In this document: positions 27,816-37,729 of the stretch, one piece after another | Layout: every line of letters starts with the position of its first letter | Numbering within the stretch: position 1 is the first letter of the stretch | Assembly (NCBI GenBank): GCA_017656295.1 | Contig: JACDOC010000003.1 | Span: 174,968 to 238,967, forward strand | DNA: 64,000 nt | From: Bacillus sp. (in: firmicutes) | GTDB lineage: Bacteria > Bacillota > Bacilli > Bacillales > JACDOC01 | Direction: 5' to 3' | Notes under the pieces: generated by a model | Databases searched by the model: none | What the model was told of the DNA's origin: nothing | The model's input: only the letters and a program-made list of their open reading frames with translations | Made by a program: the position numbers and the translations under genes

Positions 27816-28951
27816 TTAAATGAAAAATAATTTTGGACGAATGACGGAGTAATTTCCGATTAAAAGGAATACGAAGGACAAAAGGGATAACATTAAGGAG
27901 AAACCAAAAATTGTTTGATTAAAAGGTACTCATCCAAAAATGATGGGACCTAATGCTACTCCTAAAAAACGAGTGGCCCCATATAAACTGACTATAAAAC
28001 CTCGGTCGCTTTCATCCGCAGCCGACGTAATCCCGTAATTGACGGCTGGAAGTAAAAAGCCGATACCAGCAAAGGCGATCGTAATAAAAAATAAACAAAA
28101 AGAAAAATTGAAAAAAATGATGGTTTCTATAAATACTCCTACCTTCATTGCTACACCGAGAATCAAATATTGTTTCCATCGCTCTTGTCTCTTTTTAAGC
28201 TCTTTTCCAGTCCAATATAAAGATAACGCCATCGCCCCTAACGGAAATAAAAATGTAAAACCTTTAAAAAACCCATCGATTTGAAATACTTCTTCGATAT
28301 AATACGACAGAAAAAATAATACGCCAAAAACGAGCGACAAAGTGTTTTGCCTTTTGGAAAAACGATCGTTTAATCGCATGGCCATATTGTTGAAATGTCA
28401 TGTTCGAATCATTTCCCTTTAAAGGTACCATACACCGTATACCAATGAAGGCTATTAATGATAATAAAAAATAAAATAAGAAACCAGTAATCCCAAGACA
28501 ATAATGCGATTGACGCACCGACTACCCGGGCAACGATTTTACTTATTCTATTCCAAGCCTCTAATACTCCTAATTGTTTCGCTCGCTCACTCTGTTGAAA
28601 TACATCCCTAATAAGAGCAATCGCAAATGGAGCCGTTCCTTCTGCTCCTAACCCTTGTATAAACCTCCCAACTAATAACATCGAAAACATCCATGATTTT
28701 GGAAAGTACGAGTAACTAAACGAAATAATCGATCCAATCATCAGAAGAACTAAAAGACGATAAAATGACTTGTTTCCGGGTAAAGCGATCGGAAAGAAAT
28801 CCTAGGAACGGAATAATCAGAGCAGCTGGAATACTAAATACACTTAAGATGAGTACTGTTGAATGTTAGAAAGGACAGGAATAAAGGGGAGTTTCCAAAT
28901 ACCATAATAACCTGTAGCAGAATCATGGAAGGTTGTTACCGATTTTTCCAC
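27816..28951 (-). pseudogene. Broken MFS transporter gene
   Basis: Remains of a roughly 380-residue MFS exporter are spread over all three minus-strand frames. A good SD (AAAGGAGGG) precedes GTG 28951. MFS-like pieces follow: FLGFLSDRF (near 28790), the stretch 28741-28409 with GRFIQGLGAEGTAPFA, a linker piece, then 28385-27933 ending LGVALGPIIFG. An in-frame TGA at 27932-27930 is followed by 37 more codons of membrane-type sequence to TAA at 27816. At least four lesions: frame changes near 28860, 28760, 28415 and 28350, plus the TGA. Its neighbours are intact, so this is decay of one gene. Confidence 0.85.
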
Positions 28952-29069
28952 ACTTTGTTACCCTCCTTTCGACAAAAACATCTATTAATTTTACTTTTGC
29001 TCATACAAGTTCTGACATGTTTTTTTGAGCTTACCGAATATAATGGGGACAAGAATGGGAGGGATTTTT

Positions 29070-29429
29070 ATGAAACGGTTGTTACTAGCATTCGTTGGTT
29101 TTATTTTGATATACAGCATTTTTTATGATTTACGTGTTGGCACCCTCACCATCCGTACTTCTTCTTATTCACCTTCTCCAACCATGCCCGCACAAGGACA
29201 ACCGGCTACCTCATCCCCATCCGAACCAATAGAAAAGCAAGTCCCTTATGTGCTCGTAAAAGTGAAAGCTGGCGATACCGTTTTATCACTCGTCGAAAAG
29301 TATCAGGAGGGCCCTTTACCTGTTTCCATTAATCAAGTGATTCAAGACTTTCAACGGTTAAATGAAAATACATCTCCTAATGACATTCAAATTGGCAAAA
29401 TGTATAAAATTCCTATTTACAAAAATTAA
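29070..29429 (+). CDS. yqfZ: LysM-like membrane-anchored protein YqfZ
   Basis: This 119-residue protein has one N-terminal membrane helix (about 4-20), a Pro/Ser-rich linker and a C-terminal LysM-like domain (VKAGDTVLSLVEKY, KMYKIPIY). LysM domains bind peptidoglycan; in B. subtilis yqfZ lies directly before ispG. The longer frame would start at 29025; GGGAGGG stands 6 bases before ATG 29070. Confidence 0.85.
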   Translation: MKRLLLAFVGFILIYSIFYDLRVGTLTIRTSSYSPSPTMPAQGQPATSSPSEPIEKQVPYVLVKVKAGDTVLSLVEKYQEGPLPVSINQVIQDFQRLNENTSPNDIQIGKMYKIPIYKN

Positions 29430-29450
29430 GAGCGGATTTTTTCCTCTTTC

Positions 29451-29480
29451 TTGTCAATAATCAGCAAACATTGTTACAAT
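29451..29480 (+). promoter_or_regulatory. Candidate promoter of ispG
   Basis: TTGTCA, 18 bases, TACAAT, ending 61 bases before the ispG start. Good hexamers with slightly long spacing. Confidence 0.5.
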
Positions 29481-29541
29481 AAATCCGTAATCATAAACTA
29501 CAAATCCCAGTCTTGTGGGATATTAAAGGAGAGAATTACAC

Positions 29542-30645
29542 TTGGGTGAGATTATACATCGTTCAAAAACTCGTCCTGTTAGAGTGGGCAACTTAACGAT
29601 TGGTGGTAGCAACGAAGTCATCATTCAAAGTATGACCACTACGAAAACACACGATGTAGATGCAACCGTTCGTGAAATTGAACGTTTAGAGGAAGCAGGC
29701 TGTCAAATCGTACGGGTTGCTTGTCCAGATGAACGGGCAGCTAATGCGATTAAAGAAATTAAAAAGCGCATTAACATCCCTCTTGTCGTCGATATTCATT
29801 TTGACTTTCGTTTAGCGTTAAAAGCAATTGAAGGCGGCGCTGATAAAATTCGCATTAATCCTGGTAATATCGGTCGACGTGAAAAAGTAGAAGCGGTTGT
29901 CAAAGCCGCGAAAGAACGTGGCGTACCGATTCGTATCGGGGTAAATGCAGGAAGTTTAGAGAAGCGAATTTTAGAAAAATATGGTTATCCGACAGCAGAC
30001 GGTATGGTAGAAAGTGCCTTACATCATATCCGAATTTTGGAAGACCTTGATTTTCAAGATATTATCGTTTCGTTAAAAGCATCCGATGTTCGTTTAGCCA
30101 TTGAAGCATACGAAAAAGCTGCTCAAACATTTGATTATCCGCTTCATTTAGGAATTACAGAGTCCGGAACTTTATTTGCCGGAACGGTGAAAAGTGCGGC
30201 TGGCTTAGGAGTTCTTCTAAATAAAGGAATTGGAAATACACTTCGGATTTCGTTAAGCGCCGATCCAGTTGAAGAGGTAAAAGTCGCCAAAGAATTATTA
30301 AAAACATTTGGTTTAGCTTCTAATGCTGCCACGTTAATTTCATGTCCAACTTGCGGAAGAATTGAAATTGATCTGATTAGCATTGCCAACGAAGTTGAGG
30401 AATATATTCAAAAAATTAAAGCACCAATAAAAGTGGCTGTACTTGGATGTGCCGTAAACGGACCAGGTGAAGCACGTGAAGCCGATATTGGAATTGCTGG
30501 GGCTCGTGGCGAAGGGTTGCTGTTCCGTAAAGGGAAAACCGTACGTAAAGTACCAGAAGAAACGATGGTCGAAGAGCTGAAAAAAGAAATTGATATGCTT
30601 GCGGAAGAATATTTTAAGAAGCAAAAAGAGCAACAAAATGCTTAA
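29542..30645 (+). CDS. ispG: 4-hydroxy-3-methylbut-2-en-1-yl diphosphate synthase
   Basis: Catalyses the sixth step of the MEP isoprenoid pathway using a 4Fe-4S cluster. The 367-residue protein has an N-terminal TIM barrel ([16 protein letters not shown]) and C-terminal cluster ligands in CPTCGR and CAVNGPGEA. The start is TTG at 29542 with AAGGAG 10 bases upstream; the sequence after it ([15 protein letters not shown]) fits the family start. ispH, the next step, is 9 kb away on the same strand. Confidence 0.96.
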   Translation: MGEIIHRSKTRPVRVGNLTIGGSNEVIIQSMTTTKTHDVDATVREIERLEEAGCQIVRVACPDERAANAIKEIKKRINIPLVVDIHFDFRLALKAIEGGADKIRINPGNIGRREKVEAVVKAAKERGVPIRIGVNAGSLEKRILEKYGYPTADGMVESALHHIRILEDLDFQDIIVSLKASDVRLAIEAYEKAAQTFDYPLHLGITESGTLFAGTVKSAAGLGVLLNKGIGNTLRISLSADPVEEVKVAKELLKTFGLASNAATLISCPTCGRIEIDLISIANEVEEYIQKIKAPIKVAVLGCAVNGPGEAREADIGIAGARGEGLLFRKGKTVRKVPEETMVEELKKEIDMLAEEYFKKQKEQQNA

Positions 30646-30651
30646 CATACT

Positions 30652-30683
30652 AAAAAAACGCTTGGCTAGTGCCAAGCGTTTTT
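30652..30683. terminator. Bidirectional terminator between ispG and yqfX
   Basis: AAAACGCTTGGC and GCCAAGCGTTTT form a 12-bp stem with a 4-base loop and flanking A/T runs, shared by convergent genes. Confidence 0.92.
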
Positions 30684-30697
30684 GCCCCCTTTTACTA

Positions 30698-31072
30698 TTA
30701 AAAGAACGGAAGAACAAATAATCCTATAATAATGGAGACGGCTCCAATACCGATTCCCCATGCACCCAATACTTCCGCTCCGCGACGGCGTGCAACAAAG
30801 CCTAAAATGACTCCTGCTGCTCCTAAAAGAACTGGTAGAACAAATAATGATAAAATGGATAGGACTAATGAAGTGTATCCCCATCCACGTCCACCGTTTC
30901 CTTCGTCGATTTTTGTTTCACGATTTTCAGAAAGAGGTGTCGCTAATTCAGCCGATGTTTCTTCTTCAAAATTCGACCCTTCTTCATATAATTCAGGTCG
31001 ATTGATATCCCCATATCTTTCTGTATTACGAAGGTCTTGCTCAACGAGATTTTCTCGTCGTTCTTCACCCAT
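30698..31072 (-). CDS. yqfX: YqfX-like membrane protein
   Basis: This 124-residue protein has a charged, acidic N-terminal half (about 1-65) and two C-terminal membrane helices (about 67-92 and 103-123) separated by a basic RRRGAE loop. The C-terminal layout resembles the DUF4190 type. Function is unknown. The longer frame starts at 31105 with no SD; GAGAGGG lies 8 bases before ATG 31072. Confidence 0.82.
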   Translation of the reverse strand: MGEERRENLVEQDLRNTERYGDINRPELYEEGSNFEEETSAELATPLSENRETKIDEGNGGRGWGYTSLVLSILSLFVLPVLLGAAGVILGFVARRRGAEVLGAWGIGIGAVSIIIGLFVLPFF

Positions 31073-31186
31073 TTGCTGATCCCTCTCTTTCCATGATGGG
31101 AGCATTAAATAGTATTTCCACGGATATAGAAATCATGTTACTAATGATTGTCTATCTATCCAACTCCTTAAACATTTCTAATTACG

Positions 31187-31215
31187 TTCACCTTCGATAG
31201 GAAATGTGATACACT
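31187..31215 (+). promoter_or_regulatory. Candidate promoter of yqfW
   Basis: TTCACC, 17 bases, TACACT, ending 30 bases before the yqfW start. Moderate match to sigma-A. Confidence 0.4.
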
Positions 31216-31245
31216 GTATGAGAACTTGAAAAAGGGGTAATGTAA

Positions 31246-31815
31246 ATGAAAAAACGAATTGGAATTGACATCGATGGAACGGTTACATGTCCAACTACGC
31301 TCGTCCCATATTTAAATGAAGCATTTGATGTCAACCTTACATACGAAGACATTACAGCATACGATTTAACAAAAGTGGTCGAAGTAACACCAGAAGATTT
31401 CGCCCAATGGTTTCGCCAAGTCGAACCAACAATCTATGAACAATCTCCATTAGCTAAAGGGGCGAAAGAAGTTTTACTTGAATGGAAAGAGCAATTTGAA
31501 TTGTTTTTCATAAGTGCCAGAGGTACACATCTTCTCGACTTAACAAGACAATGGTTTGATCGAAACGACCTCTATTATCATCATATTGAATTAATTGGGA
31601 CACACAATAAAATTGAATCGGTTAAAAAGCATAACATCGAATTATTTTTAGAAGACAAGCACGACAATGCGGTTTCCATTCACGAAGAATGCGGTATCCC
31701 TGTATTACTATTCGACGCTCCTTACAATCAAGATCCAATTCCAGAAGGGGTCATTCGTGTGAAAGGTTGGCAGGAAGCAAAACAATGGGTAAACGATTGG
31801 TTAAAACAACGATAA
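31246..31815 (+). CDS. yqfW: HAD-superfamily putative 5'-nucleotidase YqfW
   Basis: This 189-residue soluble protein has the HAD motif I DIDGT with nucleophile Asp8 and Asp10, ISARGTH (motif II region), and the acidic LEDKHDN (motif III/IV). It belongs to the 5'-deoxyribonucleotidase-like HAD group; the substrate is not established. It sits between yqfX and zur as in B. subtilis and converges on zur. Confidence 0.88.
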   Translation: MKKRIGIDIDGTVTCPTTLVPYLNEAFDVNLTYEDITAYDLTKVVEVTPEDFAQWFRQVEPTIYEQSPLAKGAKEVLLEWKEQFELFFISARGTHLLDLTRQWFDRNDLYYHHIELIGTHNKIESVKKHNIELFLEDKHDNAVSIHEECGIPVLLFDAPYNQDPIPEGVIRVKGWQEAKQWVNDWLKQR

Positions 31816-31848
31816 AAAAATCCCTCCAGTTATGACTGGGGGGATTTT
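31815..31848. terminator. Bidirectional terminator between yqfW and zur
   Basis: ATCCCTCCAGT pairs with ACTGGGGGGAT (one mismatch) around a 4-base loop, with A and T tails. The zur stop codon falls within the stem-loop. Confidence 0.85.
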
Positions 31849-32255
31849 GCACATGTTGGACAAACACCATAAATTTCGAACTTATGACCAGTGATATCGT
31901 ATTCTTTTAAGTCTTCTTGTAACTTTTCCATCGGACACGTATCAATTTCTTTCGTTTTTCCGCAATCAAGGCAAATAAAATGATGGTGATGGTGATGTTT
32001 TCCACAGGTAAATCGGAAATGTTTTTCTCCGGATAATTCCGTTTGTTCTAAGATCCCAAGGTCTACAAATAGTGATAAGTTTCGATAAATCGTATCAAAG
32101 CTAAGTCCTGGATAATCTTCCTTCATATGATCTAACACATCTTTGGCAGTTAAATATTTATCGTGAGCAGAAAACAATTCCAACATCATTTCACGCTTTC
32201 CAGTATGTTTATATCCACGTTCTTTCAACAATTGAATGGCTTCCGTCACGTTCAT
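31830..32255 (-). CDS. zur: Zinc uptake regulator Zur (Fur family)
   Basis: This 141-residue repressor has a winged helix in the N-terminal 80 residues and a metal-binding C-terminal domain with CLDCG and CPTCAKS structural Cys pairs and a run of six His after CGK. It represses zinc uptake genes when zinc is plentiful. The longest frame starts at 32285 and would overlap znuB; GAGGTGAG lies before ATG 32255, which leaves a 13-base gap. Last gene of znuC-znuB-zur. Confidence 0.92.
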   Translation of the reverse strand: MNVTEAIQLLKERGYKHTGKREMMLELFSAHDKYLTAKDVLDHMKEDYPGLSFDTIYRNLSLFVDLGILEQTELSGEKHFRFTCGKHHHHHHFICLDCGKTKEIDTCPMEKLQEDLKEYDITGHKFEIYGVCPTCAKSPQS

Positions 32256-32268
32256 TTGCACACTCACC

Positions 32269-33111
32269 TCATTTAGCCCACGCATTTTTTAATCGCTTAA
32301 TCGCTATTGTTCCAACCAAAATAAGAATGGAACTAATGACAATTGTTCCTCCAGGTGCTAAATCTAAATAAAAAGCCGTCACTAATCCAGTAAAAACCGC
32401 AAGTTCACCAAAAATAATGGAAAGAATAATTGTTTGAAAAAAGCCACGGGCAACACGGATACTCGCTGCAACTGGGAGAGTCATTAAAGCTGACACTAAT
32501 AAAATACCAACAATTCGCATGGAAATAGAAATAACAAGCGCCACTAATATAATAAACACAAAATGAATGCTTTTCACTGCAATACCAGAGGCTTTCGCGT
32601 GCTCTTCATCAAAGGAAAGTAAAAATAACTCTTTATATAAAAAGGTGACAACAAATAAAATCGCTACACTAATAATAGCTATAATAATTAAATCATTTCG
32701 AGATACTGCACTAACGCTTCCGAACAAGTAATTAAACAAATCGGTATTAAATCCATCCGCTAATGAAATAAAAATAATTCCAAGACCGATGCCACCTGAT
32801 AACATAATCGGAATTGCGAGTTCTTCGTAATGCTTATACACACTCCGAAGTTTTTCAATTAACAAAGCCCCTGCTACCGAAAAGAACATCCCAAAATATA
32901 TCGGTTGAATCCCTGCGAACAACGACCATTTTTTACTTATTAATAATCCGGCAGCAATTCCTGAAAGAGTCACGTGACTCAACGCATCAGCTATTAAGGA
33001 AAGTCGTCGCACCACAATAAAAACGCCTAAAACAGGAGCAACGACTCCAATGATTAAACCGGTCAAAAACGTATTTTGAAGAAATTCGTATTGTAGCAAA
33101 TAAGTAATCAT
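32269..33111 (-). CDS. znuB: Zinc ABC transporter permease ZnuB/AdcB type
   Basis: This 280-residue protein has eight or nine membrane segments and the ABC-3 family signature ([16 protein letters not shown], about 37-52; family of Zn/Mn permeases). Zinc is assigned from the linked zur gene. Its ATG overlaps the znuC stop by 4 bases. No substrate-binding protein gene is adjacent, so that part must lie elsewhere. Confidence 0.92.
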   Translation of the reverse strand: MITYLLQYEFLQNTFLTGLIIGVVAPVLGVFIVVRRLSLIADALSHVTLSGIAAGLLISKKWSLFAGIQPIYFGMFFSVAGALLIEKLRSVYKHYEELAIPIMLSGGIGLGIIFISLADGFNTDLFNYLFGSVSAVSRNDLIIIAIISVAILFVVTFLYKELFLLSFDEEHAKASGIAVKSIHFVFIILVALVISISMRIVGILLVSALMTLPVAASIRVARGFFQTIILSIIFGELAVFTGLVTAFYLDLAPGGTIVISSILILVGTIAIKRLKNAWAK

Positions 33112-33893
33112 ACGTTAACCCCTTCTTGATGGACTTCGTGTTCATGTGATAATAAATGAACATCGTGTCCATAAAACATCGACAAGTTTTTGTCTTTGCA
33201 TTGTTCAAATTCAGTGGTTTTTCCATGGAAATGAAGGCGCTTATTTAAACATGCAACATGAGACACTTTCGTTGTAATGGTTCCTACATCGTGGGAAACA
33301 AGTAAAAGCGTGATTTCCCATTTCTGGTTTAATTCCTCTAACATATTGTAAAACGATTGTACATTTTGCACATCGACACCAACTGTAGGCTCATCTAAAA
33401 TGAGTAATTCAGGCTGGCTAACTAAAGCTCTTGCAATAAACACCCGCTGTTGTTGCCCCCCGGACAATTCGCCAATGTTCCGGTTCATAAACGATTCCAT
33501 TCCAACCGCTCGGATCGCCTGTAAAACGGCTTTTTTTCCTTCTTTTCCGATAAATTTAAAAAGGCCAGTCTTTTTCGTTAAACCGCTGGCCACAACTTCA
33601 AACACTGTCGCTGGAAAAGCCGAGTTGAATGAATTTGCTTTTTGCGAAACGTATCCAATTCGATCCCATTCTTTAAACTTCTGTTGCTCAACGCCGAATA
33701 AGCGAATCGTCCCTTTTTGGGGTTTTAACAATCCTAAAATAAGCTTAAGCAATGTCGATTTTCCAGAGCCGTTTGGTCCAACAATACCAACAAAAGAACC
33801 TTTTTCAATTTGTAAATTTATATTCTCTAACACCCACAGGTTGTCATAGCGATAACTAACATTTTCTATTTCAATAATGGAGTTCGAGGACAT
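33108..33893 (-). CDS. znuC: Zinc ABC transporter ATP-binding protein ZnuC/AdcC type
   Basis: This 261-residue ABC ATPase has Walker A GPNGSGKST, signature LSGGQQQR, Walker B LLILDEP and switch VSHD. It ends with a His-rich tail (HDVHLLSHEHEVHQ), common in metal transporters. First gene of the operon; GAGAGG is 8 bases before the ATG. Promoter and probable Zur site lie just upstream. Confidence 0.94.
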   Translation of the reverse strand: MSSNSIIEIENVSYRYDNLWVLENINLQIEKGSFVGIVGPNGSGKSTLLKLILGLLKPQKGTIRLFGVEQQKFKEWDRIGYVSQKANSFNSAFPATVFEVVASGLTKKTGLFKFIGKEGKKAVLQAIRAVGMESFMNRNIGELSGGQQQRVFIARALVSQPELLILDEPTVGVDVQNVQSFYNMLEELNQKWEITLLLVSHDVGTITTKVSHVACLNKRLHFHGKTTEFEQCKDKNLSMFYGHDVHLLSHEHEVHQEGVNV

Positions 33894-33912
33894 CTCCTAT
33901 TCCTCTCCTTTT

Positions 33913-33933
33913 CAATAAGAATCGTTACGATTT
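33913..33933 (-). promoter_or_regulatory. Probable Zur operator
   Basis: The plus strand reads AATAAGAATCGTTACGATTT, which fits the B. subtilis Zur consensus (TCGTAAT-N-ATTACGA core) well in the right half and partly in the left; about 15 of 20 positions match. It lies just downstream of the promoter -10, where bound Zur would block transcription. Confidence 0.6.
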
Positions 33934-33943
33934 AGCAACAAGT

Positions 33944-33972
33944 AGTATAACATAGCTCCTTTTTAATGTAAA
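33944..33972 (-). promoter_or_regulatory. Promoter of znuC-znuB-zur
   Basis: On the minus strand TTTACA, 17 bases, TATACT. The -10 lies 51 bases before the znuC ATG. It is squeezed between the yqfU terminator and the Zur site. Confidence 0.7.
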
Positions 33973-33974
33973 TG

Positions 33975-34007
33975 AAAAAACAAATTGGCTGAAACCAATT
34001 TGTTTTT
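33975..34007 (-). terminator. Terminator after yqfU
   Basis: AAACAAATTGG pairs with CCAATTTGTTT around a 6-base loop, with A/T runs on both sides. It overlaps the yqfU stop by two bases. Confidence 0.85.
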
Positions 34008-34884
34008 AATGAATAGCGGATTTAAATCGAGCTCCTCTTGTTTCTTGTGTATTCATTATGGTTAAAAAGGCGTTCGGGTCAATATCAGACACAATGTTTT
34101 TTAACTTTGTTACTTCCAATCGGGTTACTACAACATAAATGACGTCTTTTTCATGATCCGTGAAGCCACCTTTTCCTTTTAACTTTGTCGTGCCCCTTCC
34201 GAGACGACTCAAAATGGCTTCGGATACTTCCTCATAATAATCGCTTACAATGATGACCGCTTTCGTTTCGTCTAGCCCCTGAATGACCGTATCGATTGCT
34301 TTAAACGTAATATAGTACGTCATAACAGAGTACATCGCTTGTTCAGCCCCAAAAACGAACGCTGCCCAAGCAAAAATAAAAATGTTAATAAACATGACAA
34401 ATTCCCCAACTGAAAATGGAAGGCGCTTCGTCAACAAAATACCTAAAATTTCTGTTCCATCTAACGATCCACCGTGGCGAATGACCAAACCAACACCAAC
34501 TCCAAGTAATAATCCTCCAAAAACTGCCGCTAATATGGGTTGGTTCGTAAATGGTTCGACATGATGAAGTAATCGTTCCACCACTGCTAACGAAACTGTC
34601 CCAAAAAAAGACGAATACATAAATGTTTTACCAATTTGTTTGTATCCATAATACATAAAAGGAATATTGAGCAACACGACTAGTGTACCAAAGTTGAGAA
34701 AAGGGACCTTTTCGAGTAAATGATCCAAAATGAGAGATATACCGATAATTCCTCCATCAATGATGTCATTGGGTACGAGAAACAATTCAATCGACATAGC
34801 CGCAAAGGCTGCCCCTAAAAAAATTAATATTAAGCGATAAATAAGATGAGGAACACTCTCCTTTTTATGAATCTTTTTAATCAT
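34006..34884 (-). CDS. yqfU: YitT-family membrane protein YqfU
   Basis: This 292-residue protein has about six membrane segments (20-180) followed by a cytosolic DUF2179 domain (about 210-285, [18 protein letters not shown]). Function is unknown. Location between the zinc operon and yqfT matches B. subtilis yqfU. Confidence 0.88.
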   Translation of the reverse strand: MIKKIHKKESVPHLIYRLILIFLGAAFAAMSIELFLVPNDIIDGGIIGISLILDHLLEKVPFLNFGTLVVLLNIPFMYYGYKQIGKTFMYSSFFGTVSLAVVERLLHHVEPFTNQPILAAVFGGLLLGVGVGLVIRHGGSLDGTEILGILLTKRLPFSVGEFVMFINIFIFAWAAFVFGAEQAMYSVMTYYITFKAIDTVIQGLDETKAVIIVSDYYEEVSEAILSRLGRGTTKLKGKGGFTDHEKDVIYVVVTRLEVTKLKNIVSDIDPNAFLTIMNTQETRGARFKSAIH

Positions 34885-34964
34885 ACGTTTCTCCTTTCTG
34901 TCCCAAAAAATGTTGTCACGATTTTTCTACTCTCATCATATGTATTAGTTGAGGAGTGATGGAT

Positions 34965-35222
34965 ATGAAATTGTTCGAGAACGTGGTAAATTATAAAATT
35001 AACCATATTACGAAGGAAGAACTATTAAAATATAGTAAACAATATCAAATTCCTATGAATGAAGATCAAGCGAAGAAAGTTGTGTCATTTTTACGAGGAA
35101 AGAATTATAATGTGTTCGATCCAAAGCAGCGAGAACAACTTGTTAGAGAGATAGCGAAAATTGTCGGGCCTGAAACCGCTCGGAAAGTGAATGAGCTGTT
35201 CCTTCAATTTATTAATCAATAG
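34965..35222 (+). CDS. yqfT: DUF2624 protein YqfT
   Basis: This 85-residue soluble, mostly helical basic protein (MKLFENVVNYKINH start) matches YqfT size and position opposite nfo. Function is unknown. The frame opens at GTG 34956, but TTGAGGAG stands 8 bases before ATG 34965. Confidence 0.82.
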   Translation: MKLFENVVNYKINHITKEELLKYSKQYQIPMNEDQAKKVVSFLRGKNYNVFDPKQREQLVREIAKIVGPETARKVNELFLQFINQ

Positions 35223-35248
35223 AAAGCTGTGAAATCACAGCTTTCTAT
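35221..35248. terminator. Bidirectional terminator between yqfT and nfo
   Basis: AGAAAGCTGTG and CACAGCTTTCT form an 11-bp stem with a 4-base loop. It overlaps the stops of both convergent genes. Confidence 0.8.
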
Positions 35249-36138
35249 CCTTCCATAATTTTTGTTAATAATTGTTCGTCAAAAGATTGGTTACGAAGCA
35301 TTGCAATTTCAAATTTGTATGGAGGCTTTTTGTTCTTTTTATCTTCCCCTACGTAAGGCGTTTCTAATATTTTCGGGACGTGTGTTAATTGCGGATGATG
35401 AACGATATAATTTAACGCTTCAAAGCCGATTTTACCGAAACCGATGTTTTCGTGACGGTCTTTACGGCTTCCTTGCTCATTTTTACTATCGTTAATGTGC
35501 AATACTTTTAATCGGTCGAGACCGATGATACGGTCGAATTCTTCTAGAACACCATCAAAATCTTCTTTTATATTATAGCCAGCATCGTGCGTATGACATG
35601 TATCAAAACAAACCGATAGTTTCTCATTATGAGTTACCCCGTCAATAATTTGAGCAAGCTCTTCAAAGGAACGACCGCACTCAGAACCTTTACCAGCCAT
35701 CGTTTCAAGGGCAATTTGGACATCTTGTTCCTTTGTAATTACTTCATTTAATCCTTCAATGATTTTTTTGATTCCCTCTTCAGCACCTGCCCCAACGTGT
35801 GCACCTGGGTGAAGAACAATTTGTTTCGCCCCAATGGCTTCTGTACGAACAATTTCCTGACGTAAAAAGTCGACACCTAATTGAAAGGTATCAGGATTCT
35901 TAGAGTTACCGATATTTATGATATATGGTGCGTGCACGACAATTTCTTCAACCCCGTGCTCTTTCATATGTTGTAAACCGGCTTCGATATTTAAATCTTC
36001 AATTTTTTTTCTTCGGGTATTTTGCGGTGCCCCTGTATAAATCATAAATGTGTTAGCTCCATAGGAAACCGCTTCCTCACTTGCCGCTAGGAGCATCTTT
36101 TTTCCACTCATTGAAACATGTGACCCGATTTTTAGCAT
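35245..36138 (-). CDS. nfo: Endonuclease IV (AP endonuclease)
   Basis: Cleaves DNA at abasic sites in base excision repair. The 297-residue TIM-barrel protein has the AP endonuclease 2 motifs: [29 protein letters not shown], and LHINDSKN with DRHENIGFG supplying the three-zinc ligands. The long frame starts at 36186; AAAGGAG lies 8 bases before ATG 36138, giving the same length as B. subtilis YqfS. Confidence 0.96.
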   Translation of the reverse strand: MLKIGSHVSMSGKKMLLAASEEAVSYGANTFMIYTGAPQNTRRKKIEDLNIEAGLQHMKEHGVEEIVVHAPYIINIGNSKNPDTFQLGVDFLRQEIVRTEAIGAKQIVLHPGAHVGAGAEEGIKKIIEGLNEVITKEQDVQIALETMAGKGSECGRSFEELAQIIDGVTHNEKLSVCFDTCHTHDAGYNIKEDFDGVLEEFDRIIGLDRLKVLHINDSKNEQGSRKDRHENIGFGKIGFEALNYIVHHPQLTHVPKILETPYVGEDKKNKKPPYKFEIAMLRNQSFDEQLLTKIMEG

Positions 36139-36208
36139 AATGTCAGCTCCTTTTCTCTCTCTCCATTGTAACCTATTATCGTGCATCTTTCACTTCTCGT
36201 GCCTTGTT

Positions 36209-37522
36209 CTATTTACGTTTTTGCAAACGGCGTTGCCGCTTTTTAATTTTCTCTATTTGTTCTTTCATTTTCTTTTTATATCCTGGCTTAACCTTTTTTG
36301 GCTTACGAATAAGAGCACGTGCTTTTTGTTCAATCTCGTCCATTTGTTTCGTTCGTTTTTTCCGCTTGTTACGGTCTGGTAAGTCGACCCACTCATCTTT
36401 CACTAAGTCCCGATGAACGAATTCGATCCCCATTTTTTCTAGTTTAGCTAATGCATCTTCATCGGAAGGCTCATAAATGGTAACCGCGATTCCGGATAAC
36501 CCAGCGCGTGCTGTTCGCCCAACACGATGGACGTAAAAATCAAGATCCATCGGAAGTTCGTAGTTAATAACATGGCTAACGCCTTCGATGTCAATACCAC
36601 GCGCTGCTAGATCAGTAGCGACAATGTATTGAAACTCTAAATCGCGAATTTGTTTCATCATTTTTTTTCGTTCACGTGGTGTTAAGTCGCCATGAATTCT
36701 CCCTACTTTTAACCCTTTTTCAATTAATGCATCAGCCACTTTTTCCGCTTTTACTTTCGTATTAGTAAACACAATTGCTAAATACGGATTGAAAGCTTTT
36801 AACATGTCATACACTAAATCAATCTTCGTACGACTTTTAAGCGGGACTAATACGTGCTCAATTTTTTCAGCGGAAATTTGTTTCGGTTGAACATGGACGT
36901 ATTGTGGATTTTCCATATATTTTTTTAAAAATGGCTTTAGCTTTTCAGGAATCGTTGCCGAAAAGACAAGCATTTGTAAGTCTTTTGGCATTTTTCCTGC
37001 AAATTGGTCGACATCATAAAGAAAGCCCATATCTAACATTAAGTCAGCTTCATCAATAACAAGCATGTGAGCTTTATGAACAAACAAAGCTTGTTCACGC
37101 ACAAGGTCATTAATTCGTCCTGGTGTACCAATGACAATGTGTGGTTGCTGTTTTAATTTTTCAATCGCCCGCTGTTTGTCCGTTCCTCCAATAAAGCAAC
37201 GGGCTGTAACAGATGGCTCATCTTGTTGAAATTTTAAAATTTTTAACGCTTCATGGTAGATTTGGGAAGCTAATTCTCTAGTTGGCGCGGTGATCACGGC
37301 TTGGACTTCCGCTAAATTAGGGTCAATCGATTGAATGACTGGTAATAAGTAAGCGTGCGTTTTACCCGTTCCTGTTTGTGATTGACCAATCGCACTTTCC
37401 CCATTTAATGCTAGGGGAATCATCTTTTTCTGAATTTCAGTCGGTTCATAAAATCCAAGTTCTTCTATCGCTTTATTAATAAACGAATGAAACTTATATG
37501 TTTCAAACAGATGTTTACCCAT
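36209..37522 (-). CDS. cshB: DEAD-box RNA helicase CshB
   Basis: This 437-residue ATP-dependent RNA helicase has Q motif FYEPTEIQ, motif I SQTGTGKT, PTRELA, DEAD box as DEADLMLD, motif III SAT, and HRVGRTARAG motif VI. The C-terminal tail (about 375-437) is extremely Lys/Arg-rich, as in CshB, for RNA binding in cold shock and ribosome assembly. The long frame starts at 37588; AAGGAG precedes ATG 37522. Confidence 0.95.
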   Translation of the reverse strand: MGKHLFETYKFHSFINKAIEELGFYEPTEIQKKMIPLALNGESAIGQSQTGTGKTHAYLLPVIQSIDPNLAEVQAVITAPTRELASQIYHEALKILKFQQDEPSVTARCFIGGTDKQRAIEKLKQQPHIVIGTPGRINDLVREQALFVHKAHMLVIDEADLMLDMGFLYDVDQFAGKMPKDLQMLVFSATIPEKLKPFLKKYMENPQYVHVQPKQISAEKIEHVLVPLKSRTKIDLVYDMLKAFNPYLAIVFTNTKVKAEKVADALIEKGLKVGRIHGDLTPRERKKMMKQIRDLEFQYIVATDLAARGIDIEGVSHVINYELPMDLDFYVHRVGRTARAGLSGIAVTIYEPSDEDALAKLEKMGIEFVHRDLVKDEWVDLPDRNKRKKRTKQMDEIEQKARALIRKPKKVKPGYKKKMKEQIEKIKKRQRRLQKRK

Positions 37523-37729
37523 TTTTACAACTCCTTCATCAATGTATAACATTACCCTTTTTGTCCATCTTGTTATTATAATAAACAAACAGAAAAAGTT
37601 CTACTGTCTTCTCCACTATCGTTTGCACTATTCCTTTATTGCTTGGGCCTCGAACATACAGACGTTTTCTAAACCATTCGCATATGATAATAACGAAATT
37701 ACGCCTTTGATGGGAAGGAGGCCAACTTT

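Noticed and set aside
27930..27932. TGA in the MFS gene as a selenocysteine codon
   Set aside because: The same gene has several frameshifts and no SECIS-like element or selenoprotein pattern is seen; ordinary decay explains it.
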